Shown here piece after piece: positions 6,889-7,946 of a stretch of 7,946 bases of DNA. This DNA is from an uncultured Lachnospiraceae bacterium (GTDB lineage: Bacteria; Bacillota; Clostridia; Lachnospirales; Lachnospiraceae). The stretch spans positions 1-7,946 of the forward strand of contig CAJOPP010000113.1 of assembly GCA_905236365.1 (NCBI GenBank), given 5' to 3'. Position numbers and translations under genes: made by a program. The notes under the pieces were generated by a model. That model saw only the letters and a program-made list of their open reading frames with translations. It did no database searches and had not been told where the DNA came from. Positions within the stretch are counted from its first letter, which is position 1. Each line of letters opens with the position of its first letter.

Positions 6889-6917
6889 AGTATACATGAT
6901 TCTCTAGTCTTGTGCAA
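6889..6917 (-). promoter_or_regulatory. pcrA promoter
   Basis: Leftward TTGCAC (6912-6917) and TATACT (6889-6894) are separated by exactly 17 bp. The predicted start is near 6882, giving a 60-nt leader to the ATG at 6822. No terminator appears between pcrA and the YfhO-family gene, so this promoter probably serves both. Confidence 0.8.
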
Positions 6918-6922
6918 ATATT

Positions 6923-6951
6923 TTGCAACTTTTTTACAAATGTGGTAGAAT
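6923..6951 (+). promoter_or_regulatory. Promoter of the DUF1836 gene
   Basis: TTGCAA (6923-6928) and TAGAAT (6946-6951) are 17 bp apart, and TG at 6943-6944 makes an extended -10 (TGGTAGAAT). The expected start is near 6959. Its -35 element lies only five bases from the -35 of the divergent pcrA promoter. The inverted repeat TGCAAA-TAT-TTTGCA (6913-6927) spans both. Confidence 0.8.
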
Positions 6952-6958
6952 GGAGATT

Positions 6959-7083
6959 ACAGTTCACTCGCAATCAACACCAGATTAGCTATCACTGAAC
7001 AAGCGAGAAATCAGGATTATTTCCTATGCGGTCGCTTAAATGATATGCCACAACAAAAAAGAAAAGAGGATGACACAAGTTCT
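6959..7083 (+). other. 5' leader of the DUF1836 gene
   Basis: The leader is about 125 nt, longer than needed for translation. It holds only weak pairing options, such as CTCGC (6967-6971) with GCGAG (7003-7007), and GTTCA (6962-6966) with TGAAC (6996-7000). I recognise no riboswitch, T-box or terminator. If translation begins at 7045, the leader is about 86 nt. Confidence 0.35.
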
Positions 7084-7740
7084 ATGAAAAAAAACACATT
7101 TCATGAATTAAAAGATCAAATAGAAGAATGGATTCATCCGGATTATATTGAACCGGAAGATATACCCGCCATAGAACTTTATATGGATCAGGTTACTACT
7201 TTTATGGACAAACAACTTCATGGCAACAAACGGTATTCAGACGACAAGATTCTTACCAAAACAATGATCAACAATTACTCCAAGAACGATCTGCTTCCGC
7301 CTTCTGACAAGAAAAAATATTCAAAAGACCATATTATTCTTTTGATTTATATTTACTATTTAAAAAATTTCCTGTCCATCAGTGATATTCATCATCTGTT
7401 AAGTCCACTGACAGAGACTTATTTTCAGGCAGAAACCGATACAACTCTATCTACTATTTATGCCAATCTTTTCCAATTAGAGCGTGACTTCGGAGTGCGA
7501 GTCAGAGAAAGTATACAGGAAATTTACGATTTTGCAGAACAACAATTTGGAGAAAATGATGACTATCTGAAGACTTTTGCCATGATTACAATGCTGAGCT
7601 ATGATATCTATACCAAAAAGCAACTGGTAGAGCGACTGATTGATTCTCTACACCCCCAATCACCTACCAAAGCAGAATTGAAGGAAGCAAAAGAAATGGC
7701 AAAACAAAAAGACCGGAAAAATAAAGGACAAAACCGATAA
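7084..7740 (+). CDS. DUF1836 domain protein, probable MerR-like DNA-binding regulator
   Basis: The 218-residue product fits the DUF1836 family (PF08876). Counting from 7084, residues about 19-38 hold the family-like IPAIELYMDQVTTFMDK. Residues about 56-100 (LTKTMINNYSKNDLLPP then KKKYSKDHIILLIYIYYLK and LSISDI) resemble a MerR-type winged helix: a helix-turn-helix, a PP wing turn and a following helix. The C-terminal half is predicted helical, with a Lys-rich tail. DNA binding is inferred from this resemblance; targets are unknown. It is divergent from pcrA with a back-to-back promoter, so it might regulate itself or pcrA. The start is uncertain. ATG at 7084 gives the N-terminus expected for the family, with GAGG (7066-7069) 14 nt upstream, which is far. 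ATG at 7045 adds 13 polar residues but has no visible RBS. Confidence 0.8.
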   Translation: MKKNTFHELKDQIEEWIHPDYIEPEDIPAIELYMDQVTTFMDKQLHGNKRYSDDKILTKTMINNYSKNDLLPPSDKKKYSKDHIILLIYIYYLKNFLSISDIHHLLSPLTETYFQAETDTTLSTIYANLFQLERDFGVRVRESIQEIYDFAEQQFGENDDYLKTFAMITMLSYDIYTKKQLVERLIDSLHPQSPTKAELKEAKEMAKQKDRKNKGQNR

Positions 7741-7754
7741 AAAAATAAACCAAA

Positions 7755-7852
7755 CTGATTAAGTCCCTATCTGCGAAGCATAATCAGACATCCTGTCATG
7801 TTCAAGACTCGCTCGCGAGTCTTGGCGCGGGATTTGCGTCAGCTATGCTGAC
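7755..7852. repeat. Cluster of hairpins between the DUF1836 gene and its terminator
   Basis: Three inverted repeats follow the stop codon: CTGATTA (7755-7761) with TAATCAG (7781-7787); a perfect 9-bp stem CAAGACTCG (7803-7811) with CGAGTCTTG (7816-7824) and a 4-nt loop; and GTCAGC (7838-7843) with GCTGAC (7847-7852). AGCATA (7777-7782) can also pair with TATGCT (7844-7849), closing a larger structure over the central hairpin. The middle part is clearly richer in G and C than the flanking DNA. None has a U tract, so these are not terminators; a dispersed intergenic repeat is likely. Confidence 0.5.
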
Positions 7853-7874
7853 ATATTTCATATACCTATTTGCA

Positions 7875-7910
7875 TTAAAAGAGGTTGCAAAATCCTGCAA
7901 CCTCTTTTAA
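7875..7910. terminator. Bidirectional intrinsic terminator
   Basis: TTAAAAGAGGTTGCA (7875-7889) and TGCAACCTCTTTTAA (7896-7910) form a perfect 15-bp stem with a 6-nt loop. The A/T ends of the arms supply a short U tract in both directions. It lies between two convergent genes, so it can end both the DUF1836 transcript and the leftward gene at the right edge. Confidence 0.9.
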
Positions 7911-7914
7911 TAGA

Positions 7915-7946
7915 TTATTCCGGTTCTTCTGCTTTCGTCTTCATAC
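7915..7946 (-). CDS. 3' end of a leftward gene (partial)
   Basis: Read leftward, the last ten codons give MKTKAEEPE and a TAA stop (7915-7917); the rest lies beyond the window. The supporting evidence is the open frame to the edge and a strong terminator five bases past the stop. The polar, acidic tail does not identify the protein. Confidence 0.55.
   Translation of the reverse strand, partial: MKTKAEEPE

Noticed and set aside
6959..7083. Riboswitch or T-box in the DUF1836 leader
   Set aside because: Only 5-bp stems are visible, with no recognised aptamer core and no terminator.

Overview
The window looks like chromosome from a low-GC Gram-positive bacterium, most likely a Clostridia/Lachnospiraceae-type Firmicute. 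This rests on strong AGGAGG-type ribosome binding sites, sigma-A-like promoters with extended -10 elements, a PcrA-type helicase with a C-terminal Tudor-like domain, a DUF1836 regulator-like protein and a YfhO-family membrane protein. The genus is inferred; no rRNA or other marker gene is present.

Layout. Four genes read leftward (minus strand): pcrA (4564-6822), a 936-residue YfhO-family membrane protein (1716-4526), an 89-residue single-pass membrane protein with an Asp-rich tail (1262-1531), and a CsbB/GtrB-like polyprenyl-phosphate glycosyltransferase (104-1030). A DUF1836 gene (7084-7740) reads rightward, divergent from pcrA. The last 32 bases hold the 3' end of another leftward gene, separated from the DUF1836 gene by a 15-bp-stem bidirectional terminator.

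How the genes may work together. The family 2 glycosyltransferase and the YfhO protein match the two enzymatic halves of the known Gram-positive pathway that adds sugars to surface polymers outside the membrane: the first loads a sugar onto undecaprenyl phosphate in the cytoplasm, a GtrA/GtcA-type flippase moves it across, and the YfhO-type GT-C enzyme transfers it. No flippase gene is visible here. The small acidic membrane protein lies between the two enzymes. The YfhO gene starts 37 bp after pcrA with no terminator between, so it is probably read from the pcrA promoter, which carries a LexA-like operator over its predicted start site. This would tie a cell-envelope gene to DNA-damage control (inference).

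Non-coding structure. No gap exceeds 300 bp. The 231-bp gap before the glycosyltransferase is crowded with hairpins; three of them contain pairs that are G-U in minus-strand RNA but A-C mismatches in plus-strand RNA, which suggests selection on the minus-strand transcript. Other hairpin clusters lie at 5-73 and 7755-7852 and look like intergenic repeat elements. I see no clearly new defence or mobile system. The most distinctive items are the structured leader, the LexA-like site with its near-duplicate at the other end of pcrA, and the glycosylation gene set.
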